Below are positions 1 to 11,930 of a stretch of 64,000 bases of DNA, piece after piece. Position numbers and translations under genes: made by a program. The stretch is taken from positions 1,922,001 through 1,986,000 of the forward strand of contig NC_091276.1 in NCBI RefSeq assembly GCF_042100115.1, read 5' to 3'. Source of the stretch: Alternaria dauci (lineage: Eukaryota > Ascomycota > Dothideomycetes > Pleosporales > Pleosporaceae). Numbering within the stretch: position 1 is the stretch's first letter; every line of letters starts with the position of its first letter. The notes under the pieces are model-generated. The model did no database searches, was not told the origin of the DNA, and was given only the letters and a program-made list of their open reading frames with translations.

Positions 1-1313
1 TTCCCATTTGCCCATACACCTGGGGGTTCGCCTTCAAGTGCGACAAAGGCCGCTGAATGGCGCGATGATCGTTAATGTAAAAGACTTTCTTAGGGCCACG
101 TACGCTCGCAACCCAGTGACCAGCTTCGTTTGTACCACCATGCGTAAGTACGCTGCTCAGTCGATACTTGAGAGGCGGCGGGTCGCCAACAACGGCTTGA
201 TATTCGGATAAATTTAGAACATCGGGAAGGTTTATAGGATTATCGTTCCTGGTTCCGTCCTGGTTAACGACACTGAGTTTGATGCGGAGATACTCTGGTG
301 ATCCTTCGATACGTATAGTCTGCGTCCTTTGCTGCTGGGTCATACATTGGGTACAATTGCCCACAGCGAGTGTGCTTGGGCTGAATTATCTTCGTATAGC
401 ATCTTCAACGCTGTCTGGGTTACCTTCGTCGAGAATTGCGATGTTGTTGAAACCGATACTGTCGACGTTGGTGCCAAATGGGACAGGTTGCTGATGACCG
501 CATGCACCACGCCAGATGCATTCGGATTTCAGGATAAACAGAGCTTCGTAGCGAGTTCTCCAATCCCTGTGTGCCCCGAGACTGCTTGTATTAGCGTAAG
601 ATGATCTAATATTGCGGAGAAGACTTGTGGTTGACGGACTCGAGACATACCGTTAGTAGTCGCGTTTGCATTTCTTCTGGGTCTTCCTGTACATTCGCTG
701 CTCCCACAGCCGCTCCTGGAGTAAATTGCCGCAGCATGTTGTCAATTTGGTGAACTTCGATTAGCTCTGCATTGGTAGAGGGTATATCCATGGGTACACC
801 CGAAGGGCTGAGATTGCCAGCACTCCAGTAGTACTGCACTAGAGCCTTCACTGCGCAAGCGGGACAGCGTTTTAGTGTACTACCTGGACGTTTCTTTCCT
901 TTCTTCTCAAGTTCTTTCTTCAGCCGAGTCATTTCCTTATCAGGCAAATCGTCTACGCTGCCAATGTCCGGGTTTTTTGACAGTGACTCATCGGACATTT
1001 GCGTGTCCAATTGTGCATGGATTATATGAGCGGGACGACATGGAAAAATCGGCGTTTGGTCATGCGTTGTGTTGTGCGAGAGGATCCATTGAAGGAATTT
1101 TGGCAAATGTAGCAATGCTTGTAGACCGCTAAGTCGAAAACATGTATTACCATTTCGTCGCAGACCTCTGCTACTTTTATCTAACCTTGCAATAGGCCGG
1201 ATATTTGGAAGTTGTTTAGCAGCAATATTCTTGGCTACTTGCCTCGCGTGTGGCAGCGCAGTCCTTTGGTGGAAGCCCCTGCTACGCATATTCGGACGTT
1301 GATTTGCAGTCAT
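1..1313 (-). pseudogene. Decayed C19 ubiquitin-specific protease (USP), 3' end beyond the window
   Basis: Peptidase C19 enzymes remove ubiquitin from proteins with a Cys-His pair. From an ATG at 1311-1313 the minus strand reads a Cys box, NGNTC followed by LQALLHLP (Cys at about residue 58), then an acidic/basic stretch and a CPACAVKAL segment. After a change of frame somewhere in 545-650, another frame carries the rest of the domain: a CTQC zinc-finger half, SPEYLRI, PLKYRLSSVLTHGG and the His box GHWVASVRG (around 95-120), running to the window edge. An in-frame TAA lies at 386-388, just before the CTQC segment, so frameshift and stop both break the gene. Composition is not AT-rich, so this does not look like heavy RIP. 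It is divergent to the SNF2 relic. The family call is firm; the exact frameshift site is uncertain. Confidence 0.8.
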
Positions 1314-1802
1314 GTTCAGTTGTGACTGACAGAAGCGATATCAGTGATGGTATAGTGTTATTCACTCTAAGTGGTGATATGTTGTATAACGATCAGCCGT
1401 ACGAACGAGTGAGGTAGCCATGTTATGCGACTTGGTCTACAAAGCGAACAATAGTCGAGTTGGATAGCTTTGTCAAACCCCCCCTGCGTTTAATAACAAA
1501 GGCATTGTATACTAGAGCGACTAATAGGAACAAAACAACACAACCTATTGCGATACCGCCACTCTATACAAGGGAAAAATTAAATGCTACCTCTGTAGTT
1601 GTCTAGACAGAGTATTATTATATAAGAGAGATTAATTACTCTTATTATAGGTATCTAGGTAGAGTATTAATATGTAAGAGAAAAAATAAACATTACCTCT
1701 GTAATTGCCTAGGTAGAGTATCGCGATATAAGGAAGATTAGTTGCTCTCTCTATAGTTGCCTAGGTAGAGTATTAATATATAAGAGAAAATCTAAACGTT
1801 GT
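1314..1802. repeat. Intergenic repeat block between USP and SNF2 relics
   Basis: From about 1489 the sequence is built of imperfect units around a core like TTGCCTAGGTAGAGTAT followed by an AT-rich ATATAAGAGAG tract. Four units follow one another, with cores near 1600, 1650, 1710 and 1760. The leading part (1489-1600, containing CAAAGGC, TTGTA and GCGATACCGC) matches the block at 3705-3800. The array ends within a few bases of the first SNF2-like codons, so it marks the truncation of that gene. 1314-1488 shows nothing recognisable. Confidence 0.7.
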
Positions 1803-3482
1803 AGCTGCAAGCTGACTACCGCTTGGCGTTGACTGGCACTCCTTTCCAGAATGACTACTCAGACATCCAGTCCATGTACCATTTTCTACGAATCCGCCCA
1901 TGGAACAACGTGGCGACGTTCTACCGGGTAAGATGCGCGCTATGCGACTACGAGGAATGACCAAAACAAAAACTGACGTGTAGCAGTTTTTCATGTTTAA
2001 AACTAAGGGCGAAACAGCATTCCGGACACTTCGCGGCCATACCAACGCCATTCTGGCACACTCTCTCAAGGCCCACACGATACGCCTCAGGACCACTGAT
2101 ACTTTTGATGGACAACCGGTCGCTGACTTCAAGAAAGCTGATACAACCGTCGTGAAACACGACCTCTCGCCCACCGAGAGGGTGGCCCAACGGCTTACAC
2201 GTACGCTCTGGGACGAGGAGGTACGAGTCGAACAACAAGCGAGCGTCAAGGCAGGGGAGATTGGCTCTGCTTTGGAGTTTACCCAGACACGTCAAGCAAC
2301 AACGGAAGCCCGTCTGGCCATCATCCATGACATGTGCCTTCGATGGAGATACGGAGAGATGGGAGAGCACGACAGTCTCGCTGACGAGTCAGCCGATACA
2401 ACCCACGATTGTTTTTGACGAAACGAGCGCTGCACATTCAGACATCACGCGAAGCAACCGCGACCGCCTCCGCAAAGAAACCAAAACGGCATGGAAGGAA
2501 TCGACAAGGATGGAAACGCTCGTCCACTGGTGCAAGAAGCACAGAAAAGAACATGGAGGATCCATGTTGATATTCTCGGAGTTCTTGTCCGCGCTTGACA
2601 TTGCGGAGAATGCCCTTACAGAAACGTTTGAAGAGCCGCAGAAGATTGCAAGATATGACGGCACAATTCCCGACAAGGAAAGAGACCAGGTGATCAAGGA
2701 CTTCCAAGCTGGCAAGTACGCCTTCCTGTTGGTCACCACAAAGTGCGGAGCTCTGAGCTTGACCCTGATCCGGGCCGCCGGCGTGGTGCACTTGACGCCC
2801 AGTTGGAACCCGCATCAGGAAATGCAGGCTTCAGCTCGCGCAGTCCGCATTGGGCAAGAAAAGAAAGTTTAAGTGTACAACATATACGCTCACGACAGTA
2901 TCGAACGGAGGCTGAGGACAAAGAAACGTCAGAAGGTAAAGAAAGCCAACGGAATTCTGGACCCCGACACGGGCATGCTGGACACAATGACGGAGGTTGC
3001 GACTTGGGATATTGCACAGCTGACAAGGAGTGTAAGTTACCCCCCCTGGTTTCAATACCTCCATACTGACAGCTCGTAGTTGGAAGAGGCAAGGAAGCTG
3101 TCCAACACACCAAGCCAACCCCCGGCCAAGGTTCGTTGCCGTCCCAGAAAAATCTCTCTGGGTATACGAGATACTTACCTGTTTGCAACAGAAATTGAAG
3201 CCTAATCCTCCTCCCACGACCACCAAGAAGCCAGACGCCTCGATGGAAAGCAAGATAAAGCAAGAGCAGGCGACTTTGGCAGAGCAGCAGGCGAAAATCG
3301 AAAGACTCAAGAAAAAACTGAGAGAACTCCAAAAAATGAGGGGATTCTATAAGCATATCCAGGATCTTTCCCCTCTTGACGGCATATATGGCACCCTCAA
3401 CAGACTCATGGAGACTGTTAGACAAGTTGAGCCCAACGAAATCGTGGACGAAGAATCGGCATCAGAGAGTGGAGGGGAATAA
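1803..3482 (+). pseudogene. 5'-truncated, broken SNF2-family ATPase (Rad5/Rad16-like helicase)
   Basis: SNF2 ATPases remodel chromatin or act in DNA repair. The reading starts abruptly at the repeat boundary with LALTGTPFQN (SNF2 motif III region), continues through an intron at 1928-1983 into RTTDTFDG, and then needs a frame change near 2400. The helicase C-terminal domain follows: SMLIFSEF, LLVTTKCGALSLTL, HLTPSWNPHQEMQA and the arginine-finger segment RAVRIGQ (near 2840). An in-frame TAA at 2870-2872 splits it from VYNIYAHDSIERRL. Two further plausible introns (about 3032-3078 and 3132-3192) join a lysine-rich coiled-coil tail that ends at 3480-3482. The whole N-terminal ATPase lobe with the Walker motifs is absent, so truncation, a frameshift and a stop all argue for a dead gene. 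Confidence 0.8.
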
Positions 3483-4032
3483 TGCGTCATGCGCATCGAC
3501 ACAATGGGAAAACAAGGCTTGTCAGCGGGGGATATCTAGTGAAAGTCAATACCATATTTCCAGCTTCATGTCATTTTTGTGCTCTACTAGGTTTGGCGAT
3601 GACCCATGACCGACGAGCCACTCACGACTTTCGAAACCCATATGTTCCATACGCAAGAAGGCTCTGATCAAGAGAAGTACCGCACATCAGAGAATTGGCG
3701 TTCGACAACAAAGGCGTTGTAGACGAGACCAGTGTAACAAAACAAAACCTATCGCGATACCGCAACGCTATAAGGGAAAGGTCGAGCGCTACCCCTGTGG
3801 TTGTCCAGGTTGAGTATCGCTCTATGAGAGAGATTCATTGCTCTCCCTGTAGTTGCCTGGCAGAGTGTTCGGTTTTTCCCCTGTATAGCGTGCCGCCGCG
3901 TTGAACGTCAGATTGAACGATGTGGTGAGGTATAGAAGGCTAATGCCGACATCGGGTTTCTAGTCAATACTATTATATATACATACCCTGATCCCTTGTC
4001 CAAGATGATGACGTTGGGTTACCGTTTTCCAA
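3483..4032. repeat. Second copy of the dispersed repeat, downstream of SNF2
   Basis: 3702-3900 repeats the order of elements at 1489-1660: CAAAGGCGTTGTA, TAACAAAACAAAACCTA, GCGATACCGC, TATAAGGGAAA, then two cores (GTGGTTGTCCAGG and GTAGTTGCCTGGCAGAG) ending in TTCGGTTTTTCCCCTGTAT and AGCGTG. It is in the same orientation as the first copy, so the SNF2 relic lies between direct repeats. The remainder of this interval, up to the MTC6 stop codon, has no recognisable content. Confidence 0.65.
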
Positions 4033-6120
4033 TCAACTAGGAACACCTTCGTACTCCCAACCATCAACCAGTCTTCTCTTCCGTCCCCTCTTATTCTCCC
4101 TCCGGTTCGCAGCGCATTTGACAAAGAAGGTGAGCGCAGCCAGAAGAAAGATAATCACAGCCGCTACAGTCGGCACTACAACGATCCGCGTCCGATTCGT
4201 ATCTGTCGTAGCAAGGTACGGACACGTCCCATTGAGTCCAACGACCCAGCAGTCTGGCACACTTAGAGCATTCAAGTTGATGTAAAGGGCATCTTCATTA
4301 GGAGCGGCGGCCTGGAAAGCAGAATACAGATGGGAGTTCTCTAGCGCGGTGTGTGGGACACTAAATTGGTATGGATCTTTGCAGTAGTATTCGGCGTTGC
4401 GATAGTATGTTGAATCGTCGGAGATGCGCCAGTTGTAAGGTTGTCGGGGATCGTGGCAGGCCACACGATGGTGTTGGCTGCAGTCCTCTACGCGCCAGCG
4501 CCCTGCGTAGGGTGCCTTCATCATCATGACGACGCAGCGGTTGTCATTGGTGTCGTCGCCCTCCTTGGAGGAGTTGAGGGGTTGACCAGGCGCGAATGAC
4601 CACAACGTAGACTTTACATATGCAGCATAAGGTAAGGGATTCTTGTCCGCAGTCGTGTCTCCGAGAGTTTGGTTGAGGAAGGGGGTTATCCCACAGGCGG
4701 TAAGATTAGTAACCGAGGGTATCGGCGACGAGAAGTCTGGGTTTGTGCTGATATCGAGTGCTGGAGCGTCGGCAAGGGCCCAAGATGAGTTCGTTGTTGA
4801 AGTGACGGTGTCGTCGGAAGAAGAAAACAAGCAACCGGAAGTCACACGTCCATCCGTGCCAAATGATGGTGTCTTTTCGTCGATGATAGTTCCAGGAGGG
4901 AAGACATAGTCGAGATCTGGTCCTATATTGTACTTCGACATCTGTGGGGCAACGGTACCGTAACTAGTGACAACTCGATACAGCTGCTTGAACTCCATGT
5001 AAGCTTCGTTTGGCCACCCATTTTCCGTAAATAGCTCTCCGTTAGCATTCTTGGAGTCCTCGTAATAACCCATGAGTGGACGATTATTCCAATCGACATC
5101 GTACCACGAGTTGTTCAAGTTCGCACGTTGGTCGGCCAAGATGGACGGCGTGAATGTGTCATCAGAAAGGTTGCCCTGCAACACATCGCTAAGCAGTTGC
5201 CCAGATTCAGGAAGTTGGTTCTGAGACAGATCCGGTGCCGGACCGTCTGGGTCGGTGATGGATGAAGCAGCATGTACGTTGAAAGTAAACATGAGTATCG
5301 CAGCACTAGTCGTAGTAGCTGTTGTTTCGAGAAACTTTTCTAATATGCCGGTAAGTAAGTCTAGCGTCATCAGAGACGTGCAATTGTAACCCCCAATTTG
5401 TATGAGCGGTGGTCCATTGGGACTCGGAAAATCGATTATGGTTGGTGTTGCTGCACTCGTTGAAGATGATGAAGTGGATGCTGCGACAGAAGACACCACT
5501 GCTGTTGAACTCGATGATGGGTTTACAGACACGGAAGCTGATGTGGATGTCTCTTGGCGCTTTCTTGCCTTGCCTGGAGGATCGAACGTAGACAGCGGAA
5601 TCTCCGCGCTCATACTATCACTTGACGGTGCTACTGTCGGCCCAGTCGCTATAGGCAGGTTTCCTTCAGCCGATGTGTCTTCATTCGACTGGGGTAGCTC
5701 AACTGGGCACAAACTCCATACTGAACGTAGCGGATCCCAATACGTGTCGACTGTGAATTTTCGGACGCCGACAGCCAACAAGTTTGAGAAGCATTTTTGG
5801 AAAGCATTATGTTCGTATTGGTTTTGCGCAAAGCACGCTTGTACCAGCGATACGGCTGCTACAGTCTGGTGGTTGATCGGTACACGCAGTCCAATATCGC
5901 GTTGTGCCTACCATCAGTCAGCAAAGCCTTCTCTAGATTATGTGTGCACCCGGAATAATAGCGCGTTGACCCTGTGAAGCCCAACACCGAGCACACTCCT
6001 CACCGGACACTTTACGCGACACGGGCAGCTGACACTTACTCTAAACGCCTCGCTCCAGGGCTCTATCCAACGAGTGTCCACTGCACTCTGATCCGGGTTA
6101 TACAACCCGTTAGCCGACAT
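4033..6120 (-). CDS. MTC6: Maintenance of telomere capping protein 6-like membrane glycoprotein
   Basis: Model join(4033..5907, 6040..6120) on the minus strand, 651 aa. The 81-nt first exon begins MSANGLYNPDQS and joins in frame through a GTAAGT donor and TAG acceptor to AQRDIGLRVP. Family hallmarks include FSNLLAVGVRKFTVD, NCTSLMTLDLLTG, WSFAPGQPLNSS and RWRVEDCSQHHRVACHDP. There are many N-glycosylation sequons in a lumenal or extracellular region, one transmembrane helix near residues 600-623, and a very basic short cytosolic tail (NRRENKRGRKRR). In yeast, MTC6 loss is tied to telomere-capping genetics, although the protein is a membrane glycoprotein of unclear biochemistry. I see no clear N-terminal signal peptide, so an extra upstream exon is possible. 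Recognition is from family memory, not a search. Confidence 0.85.
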
Positions 6121-9100
6121 GCCCGCTGTTGGACCCAGACATCAGCAACCACGAAAACGTGGCACACACCTCGCGTGCAACAGAAGGGCAGAGACGGCAC
6201 CAGGAAGCAAGGGAGCACGACAAGGTATGTTTAGAAACAATATGCGACGTGGGATGTTCGTATATGCAGATGCAGGCGTTGGTGATGGATAAGATGATGT
6301 CGTTGACGATCTACAGGGCTGGAATGCGCGTTGGGGGAACGGCGTCACGTGGTACGGTGCTAGTTTTCCCACCACTCCCGTTCCGGTTAAAGCGCACCTG
6401 GCCAATCATGACGATTTGCATCACCAAGAGCTCACCGTTCAAAACACCACGTCTGCAATTTGGACAGCGACGTTTCCAGCAAATCGTCCGATGGCTTGCA
6501 TCTGCATCAGGCAGCGGAATGCGCGTGGAACGCATGGAACGTGTGTGAGGTGTCATCATTTACCCATCATATAATCCAGGAAGTCGCACATATTGGTCCC
6601 AAGGATTCAAAGGAACGTTGTGCGTACAAGCCTCGCACAAACACTTAACACAGCCGTTATTGCTTGGGCTTGCGCAATACCGAGCCCGCGTTGCTGGCAA
6701 CTCGCTACCTACAGCCCGTAAGCGAGAAGCTCGTGTCTCACCATTTCGTACGACCTTGATCGACGTCCGAAAAACTTTTCCCAGGGAATTTGCTGGCTGG
6801 TTGGGTGAGATGCAGGTCAGCAGCGGGCGGGCGGGCTGCTGGGAAAAAAATCCATTGAGGGCGCATTGAAGGCTGCGAAAAGCTTGCGGGCGGGCGGGCG
6901 GACGGTCTTTAGGGACAATGCAGGTAGGCGGCGCACGCATGGACTTGCTGGCTGCCGCTTACTGTGTACAGTGCGGATTGCCACGACGACAGTTGACGGA
7001 GAAAAATGACGGCTGCAGGAGTAACGCTTCCACGACCCGTTTTTTCGCGGGATGCCTCCTGGCTACGGATGCAGTGTTGCTCTTGAGGTAAAAGGTCCGC
7101 TAGCTACAAGCGGTCGAGTCAACGACGCCCACGGTAAAGCCGAGAGAGCCGGAGCTGTAACCCCGACCATCTTGTGCAGCTCAAAGCGAATGCGACGAAG
7201 AGAGGGCCCTGATTTTGGTAGCGATGAGAGGAGTCGAACGAAGTTTACTGATACTGCAGATGCATTTATCCGGATTGGAAAGGAAGGGCAACGTCATCGA
7301 TCACAGAGCTACACAGAACACGCCTATGAAGTTTCCACTCGATATAGCAAAGAGCCCCTTGCAGCACAAAGATGGGCCTAAGTGGAAAGTATGCACACCA
7401 CACTCAAGACGGCAGTAACTCCGCACTGTTGATACTTTAGTCGCAAGTCGCCGAAGTCGTGACACGCCCCAATATCGGCAGAAGCGAGCAGAACGGCTCC
7501 AGACGTTAGAGTGCGCATGTACGCCCGTCTGGGGGAGATATCTACGGTTACATGACATCTAACGTCTTGATTGCGTACGCACGAACAGACGAAGTTTCGC
7601 ATCAAGGCACTGTCCCCACACGACTGTTGACGCAACCGCCCCATGCGCGTTTCACCGAGGGCACCAGCACGTTACCGGGCGAGCCGAGCTTCTCAAAGTC
7701 TGGGTGCGAGGGTCTTGGTCTGACACCCGTCTGACAGTCCTGCATACCCCTACATCTGTAGTGCAGTTGTGAAGACGACGTGTTTCGCGCATAACTACTA
7801 TCTCAGATCTGGGCATGCCATCCCAGGCAGAAGAAAAAGGGTTTCACCTTGGAAGCTGCATGCACATGTCATCAGTTAGACCAGGTACATAGTCTCACCA
7901 GGTTGCGGAGAAGGTCCGACGAGATCTGCGCTAGATAGAAGACGTTGTGATGCCTGTGCCGATCGAAAAATGTACAACATTGGCACACGTAGTGACAAAG
8001 GGCCCGATGTGAATCCTCCATTGACAATCATGGCGCCATATTGAGAAATGAGAACACAGCCACGAGAGCGAGATACGCCGGATCACCGGACCCGCAGGAT
8101 TCAACGTTCGAGGGTAAATGGCGATGTGCACGCGTCTACTCGCCCTCCACCAGCTGCAAATCCAATGTCCCACAATACCGCCGTCCATGGTACCATTGAA
8201 GTCGTATTGGTGACGGGCTGGAATCTTGCCATCGCGATCCGAGAGACTGGAAACTGAAATACAGTATGCTCAGGACGGCGACCTTGGATCGACGCCTCTG
8301 CGCCGGCGTGTTGCTTAGCAGCAGAAGGGAAGGGTCGGTAGACCATGGGGATGAACGGCGACATCCTCTCGACGGCGTGGGCCCAGTACCAAAGTTCTCA
8401 TGGGCGCTGTTGCTTTAGTGCGTGAATGTCCGCATTAGGGTACCAGAGTTGCCCACTATGCCATATGCACAATATGCGCGTGGCCGCTCAACGCTTCCTT
8501 CACGTTTGTGGACATAGAGATATACGCTAGTCGCACATCTCGCGAGCCGTCGCGCGCTAGCATGTAGATCAAAGTCTAATTCCCACAAGCGGTAAAGCCA
8601 CCAGTAGCCGCATGATCGAAGCCCTGTAGGACCCAGTGTCTTGTTTTCTTTGCTAGCGATAGCAGGTAGCAGCAGGTCATGGTGGCCTTTCTAGTCGCCG
8701 ACCCTTGCTGTAGTGTGGATTTGCGCCCCGGGTGGGACGTTGACGTGGACGATTTTGAACAATCACACGACGGGGGAGAACGTTGCGTCGCAGATTGCAA
8801 CGGAGCGATTTGCTCGGATGCGCGGTTTGACGAAAACGAGAGCGGATGTGCCGCCCCGGACGGTACAAGAGGCAGTGATTAGTGAAGCTCGTGGGAACGA
8901 GGGGATCCTAGTGTATGTACCTGTGCGTACAAACAGGAGGTGCGTGGATAGTTCGTAATTTCCATTGTCGCTATGCCAGAACAGCGTAGGGAGGTCTTGC
9001 GAGGTACTATTGACTTTTGTGACAACTTGTTCTCTGATCTCTCCAGGGAGTCCCTGGAGATGGGCTACCAGAAGAAGTGCCGAAGGATATCTCCATGTAG

Positions 9101-10049
9101 CAGGAGTCACGGTGACAGAATCTTGCTGAGCGGTCCAGAAGCCCCACCTCGGCCGATATTGGTGACAGTATACGGAAAAGGAGGAACCAATCAATTATTT
9201 TAGAGGGAAGGTATTGTCCGTCAGCTGGGGCGGGTTTAGCCCAATGAGGACGTGGTATAGGCGACACTGCAGGTGTTGCAACGGGTACGACTGCTTGGGC
9301 TGATCGGTGATTGTGGCGAGATCGCCCCATGCGTACGTTGAGGTGTGGATGGAGAAATCGTGGTAGTGGGTACCTTGGACGTTTGTGAGTATCTGTCATG
9401 CGGTGGGTTCCACAACTGGTTGAGATGCAATTAGGGCGGTGAGCTCATGCCGCCCTGAAGCGTTTGAAAGCCTGGAACTTAGTGTTTGTCGATCGGTATT
9501 CGGGATGGGAACTCCTGGTGTGGCTCGTCAATGATGTGGAGCATGTGTACTTGGTACTCGGTATCACTAGTTGGTCATGTGAACAATGGAAACTGTGGAA
9601 AGGGGTGCATTTGTTGTGGTATGATTGTATTTGATTGGCATCGCTAGAGGACGCTTGCAAGTGCTGTCGCACTGCTGGGTATTATTACTGGCGACGAACT
9701 TGTCGCAGTGTAAAGCAAAGCCTTCTTTAGGGCCAAATAGAGTAACGCCGTAATGTGTCGGATTTCGACGTGCGTGATGCTACATGGTCGAAACAAGCAG
9801 AAATAGAATCGGACTGATGTGCCTCCCTACCGTTGCACGTGAATGGAGATGCGACATGGGGTATCCTGAGAGTCGTATACAATGTGTCCCTTTTTAGTTC
9901 CATGCAAAACAAACGACAAGGTTGAAGAACTCTGTGACGAGCAAAGTGTCGATCATTGAACATCGGCCATTAATAGAAGTAGGTAGTTTGAAATGTGCGA
10001 CGTATAGACAAGAAGGGGTATGTTGGACAAAGTGAAACAGGATAGACAA
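6121..10049. other. 3.9-kb intergenic region without recognisable gene
   Basis: Both strands hold only short frames without family motifs or coherent splice structure. The left part should contain the MTC6 promoter; the right part is the 3' flank of the Myb gene. The only structural features I can point to are the G-rich tracts at 6825-6903. Confidence 0.6.
6825..6843 (+). other. Potential G-quadruplex motif
   Basis: Four runs of three guanines at 6825-6827, 6829-6831, 6833-6835 and 6841-6843, with loops of 1, 1 and 5 nt, satisfy the standard G3+N1-7 quadruplex pattern. A related G-rich tract with three GGG runs follows at 6888-6903. The site is about 700 bp upstream of the MTC6-like start, on the non-template side of that gene. 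Confidence 0.6.
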
Positions 10050-11252
10050 CTACATGATGTTTCGCAGGGACATCCTGTCCTTGGGCGAGACGGGTGCGCT
10101 GCGGGTCTCTGATGGTACTGAAGGGAGTACGTAAGGCGACGGGAGTTGTCGCGCAGCTGGGCTAGTTGTTGCGCTTGAGGACTGCGGCACCGGGAGCGTT
10201 GGCTCGGTGAGCGAGTGGAAAGGAGGGAGTGATCGTTGTGGAACACTTGTTGGCGCAGACTGAGGCATGGAGTGGTGGTGAGTGAGCTGAGGAGTGGGTT
10301 GGGTGAGGAGTCTGGGTGGTTGTGGTCGCTCGTAGTTTGGCTCCCGGAAGGCAGGGGCAGGCTTGGGTGCTGAGGCATCGCTGCGGTGTAGGGGAGGGAG
10401 TTGTAGTGAGCCTCGTCGCCTGTAAACATCATATGAGGAGTCGTCTTCGGGCGCAAAGCCAGTTGTAGGCAGATATCGTGTCGAAGAGCTCTTGCGTTCC
10501 TCCCTGCTGCCGACCAACGGGGCAAGTGTGATGTCGAGAGGTGAAGCTGCACCACGTGGTGAGCGGGACTCTGAACCAGTATCTGTGATGAGAGAAGGAG
10601 CACCATCGGCTGACACGATGGAGTAGCCAGAAGGAGAAGGCATGGGCGTCTCGAATCCTCGTGCTCGGACGGTAGCGTGCGATCCGTAGGCGGACATGTC
10701 AAGAGGTTGAGGCCGCGATCCGGAAAAGGGCTCGAAACGCTGGGGCTGAGGCAGCTTCATGGCATGAGGTGAGCCCATCGAGGTGTTGAGCGATGGTCGG
10801 TGTGATTCGTGGTATGAGGACATGCGGTGCTCTTCGTGGTGGGGCTGGCCCTGGGGCGCTGAGTAGTGGTAACCAGTCTGCGGGTGGTGCATGTGCTCTC
10901 GGGGTCTCTGGTCAGGGCGCTCAGGGTTGCGCTTGCGGCGGTTCTGGCCTCCATTCCACCAGTTCTTGACAGCGTTGTCGCTGCGTCCTTTTAATCTGCG
11001 TGCAATCTCTGCCCACCTCTTGCCCATCTCAGCAACCATCTTCTCAATCAGCTCCCCCTCTTCTCCAGTGATGGGATCGTGATTCAGCGAGGGCTTGAGA
11101 TTTTGGTGATAACGCTCTCTGCATTGCTTTGGTGACCGGGAGCCAATCTCTTGTGAGATGCGTACCCAGTTGTGAGGTCCATTGCGAGCGACGAGGTTGA
11201 CGAGCCACTGATCCTCGTGCTGCGACCATGGGCCGCGTCTGTGAGCAACCAT
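10050..11252 (-). CDS. flbD: FlbD-like R2R3 Myb transcription factor
   Basis: A 400-aa nuclear DNA-binding protein from the ATG at 11250-11252. Two tandem Myb repeats occupy residues ~5-106: HRRGPWSQHEDQWL and NNWVRIS-like PHNWVRIS, then SPKQCRERYHQNLKPSL, EMGKRWAEIARRL and GRSDNAVKNWWNG. These match the fungal FlbD group, which activates conidiation regulators in Aspergillus. The rest is low-complexity, rich in Pro, Ser, His and Gln, and probably regulatory. The frame is open to an earlier ATG at 11438 (462 aa), but the extra 62 residues look like translated leader; starting at MVAHRRGPW puts the Myb domain at the N-terminus as in FlbD. No intron is needed. The orthology (FlbD rather than another short-N-terminus R2R3 Myb) is likely but unproven. 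Confidence 0.8.
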   Translation of the reverse strand: MVAHRRGPWSQHEDQWLVNLVARNGPHNWVRISQEIGSRSPKQCRERYHQNLKPSLNHDPITGEEGELIEKMVAEMGKRWAEIARRLKGRSDNAVKNWWNGGQNRRKRNPERPDQRPREHMHHPQTGYHYSAPQGQPHHEEHRMSSYHESHRPSLNTSMGSPHAMKLPQPQRFEPFSGSRPQPLDMSAYGSHATVRARGFETPMPSPSGYSIVSADGAPSLITDTGSESRSPRGAASPLDITLAPLVGSREERKSSSTRYLPTTGFAPEDDSSYDVYRRRGSLQLPPLHRSDASAPKPAPAFREPNYERPQPPRLLTQPTPQLTHHHSMPQSAPTSVPQRSLPPFHSLTEPTLPVPQSSSATTSPAARQLPSPYVLPSVPSETRSAPVSPKDRMSLRNIM

Positions 11253-11930
11253 GATGAAGTCTTGATGTGAAATTGGAAATCTGTCACAGTCGGTGAAACT
11301 ATGGAGACGATCAGAAGAGTCTTTGTTGAGGTCGAGCTCCTGTGAAGTGTGGTGATGTTCTGCCTTGGGGGTCAGTCCTGAATAGGTCCAAGCACCGTGA
11401 GGAGAAGGCAGATTGGATGAATGTGAAACCACAACCATATCGAGTGTACCGAAGTTGAGAGTGTGCAGGTAAGAGGGTGAGTGGATAGAGGGAAGTGGAC
11501 CAGAGCGTCCGTGATGTTGATAGGCAAACGCAAGAGGGGCAGTAGATGACCAACAACAACGACGACGACGGGAAAGGAGAATTTGACATACCGTATTGTT
11601 TGGATTTAAAGCACAGAGTCGAGTGTCGGTGTCGAAGGGGAGTATGGTAGAGTCGATGTGGAATGGTGGTTGACGTTGTTAGACGAGCCAACGGTAACGT
11701 GGTAGAGGCGAGCACCGGTATATATCACGACGGGCGCGGGGAGGGATAGTCAGGACACTTGGACGCCAAGGTGGTCGAGGAGCTATTGACTTGTTCGGGA
11801 CGGGCAGATGTGAGCGAGGATTCTGCTTTTCAGACGATGCGGCTAAGGCACTGGTGAGATGGTGGACGGTGAGGGCTGGGGCGTCATGCGGCGCTCTGAG
11901 CGACTAGCTGGGCCCTGAGCAGCAAAGGGC
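11253..11930 (-). promoter_or_regulatory. Leader and promoter region of the Myb gene
   Basis: On the minus strand the segment upstream of the start is pyrimidine-rich, and a TATATA box lies at 11721-11726, about 470 nt before the ATG. If it is used, the 5' leader is about 440 nt, long for a fungal mRNA and able to carry upstream ORFs. This is inferred from sequence only. Confidence 0.35.

Noticed and set aside
5402..5977. 191-aa plus-strand frame
   Set aside because: Antisense shadow of the Ser/Thr-rich part of the MTC6-like gene.
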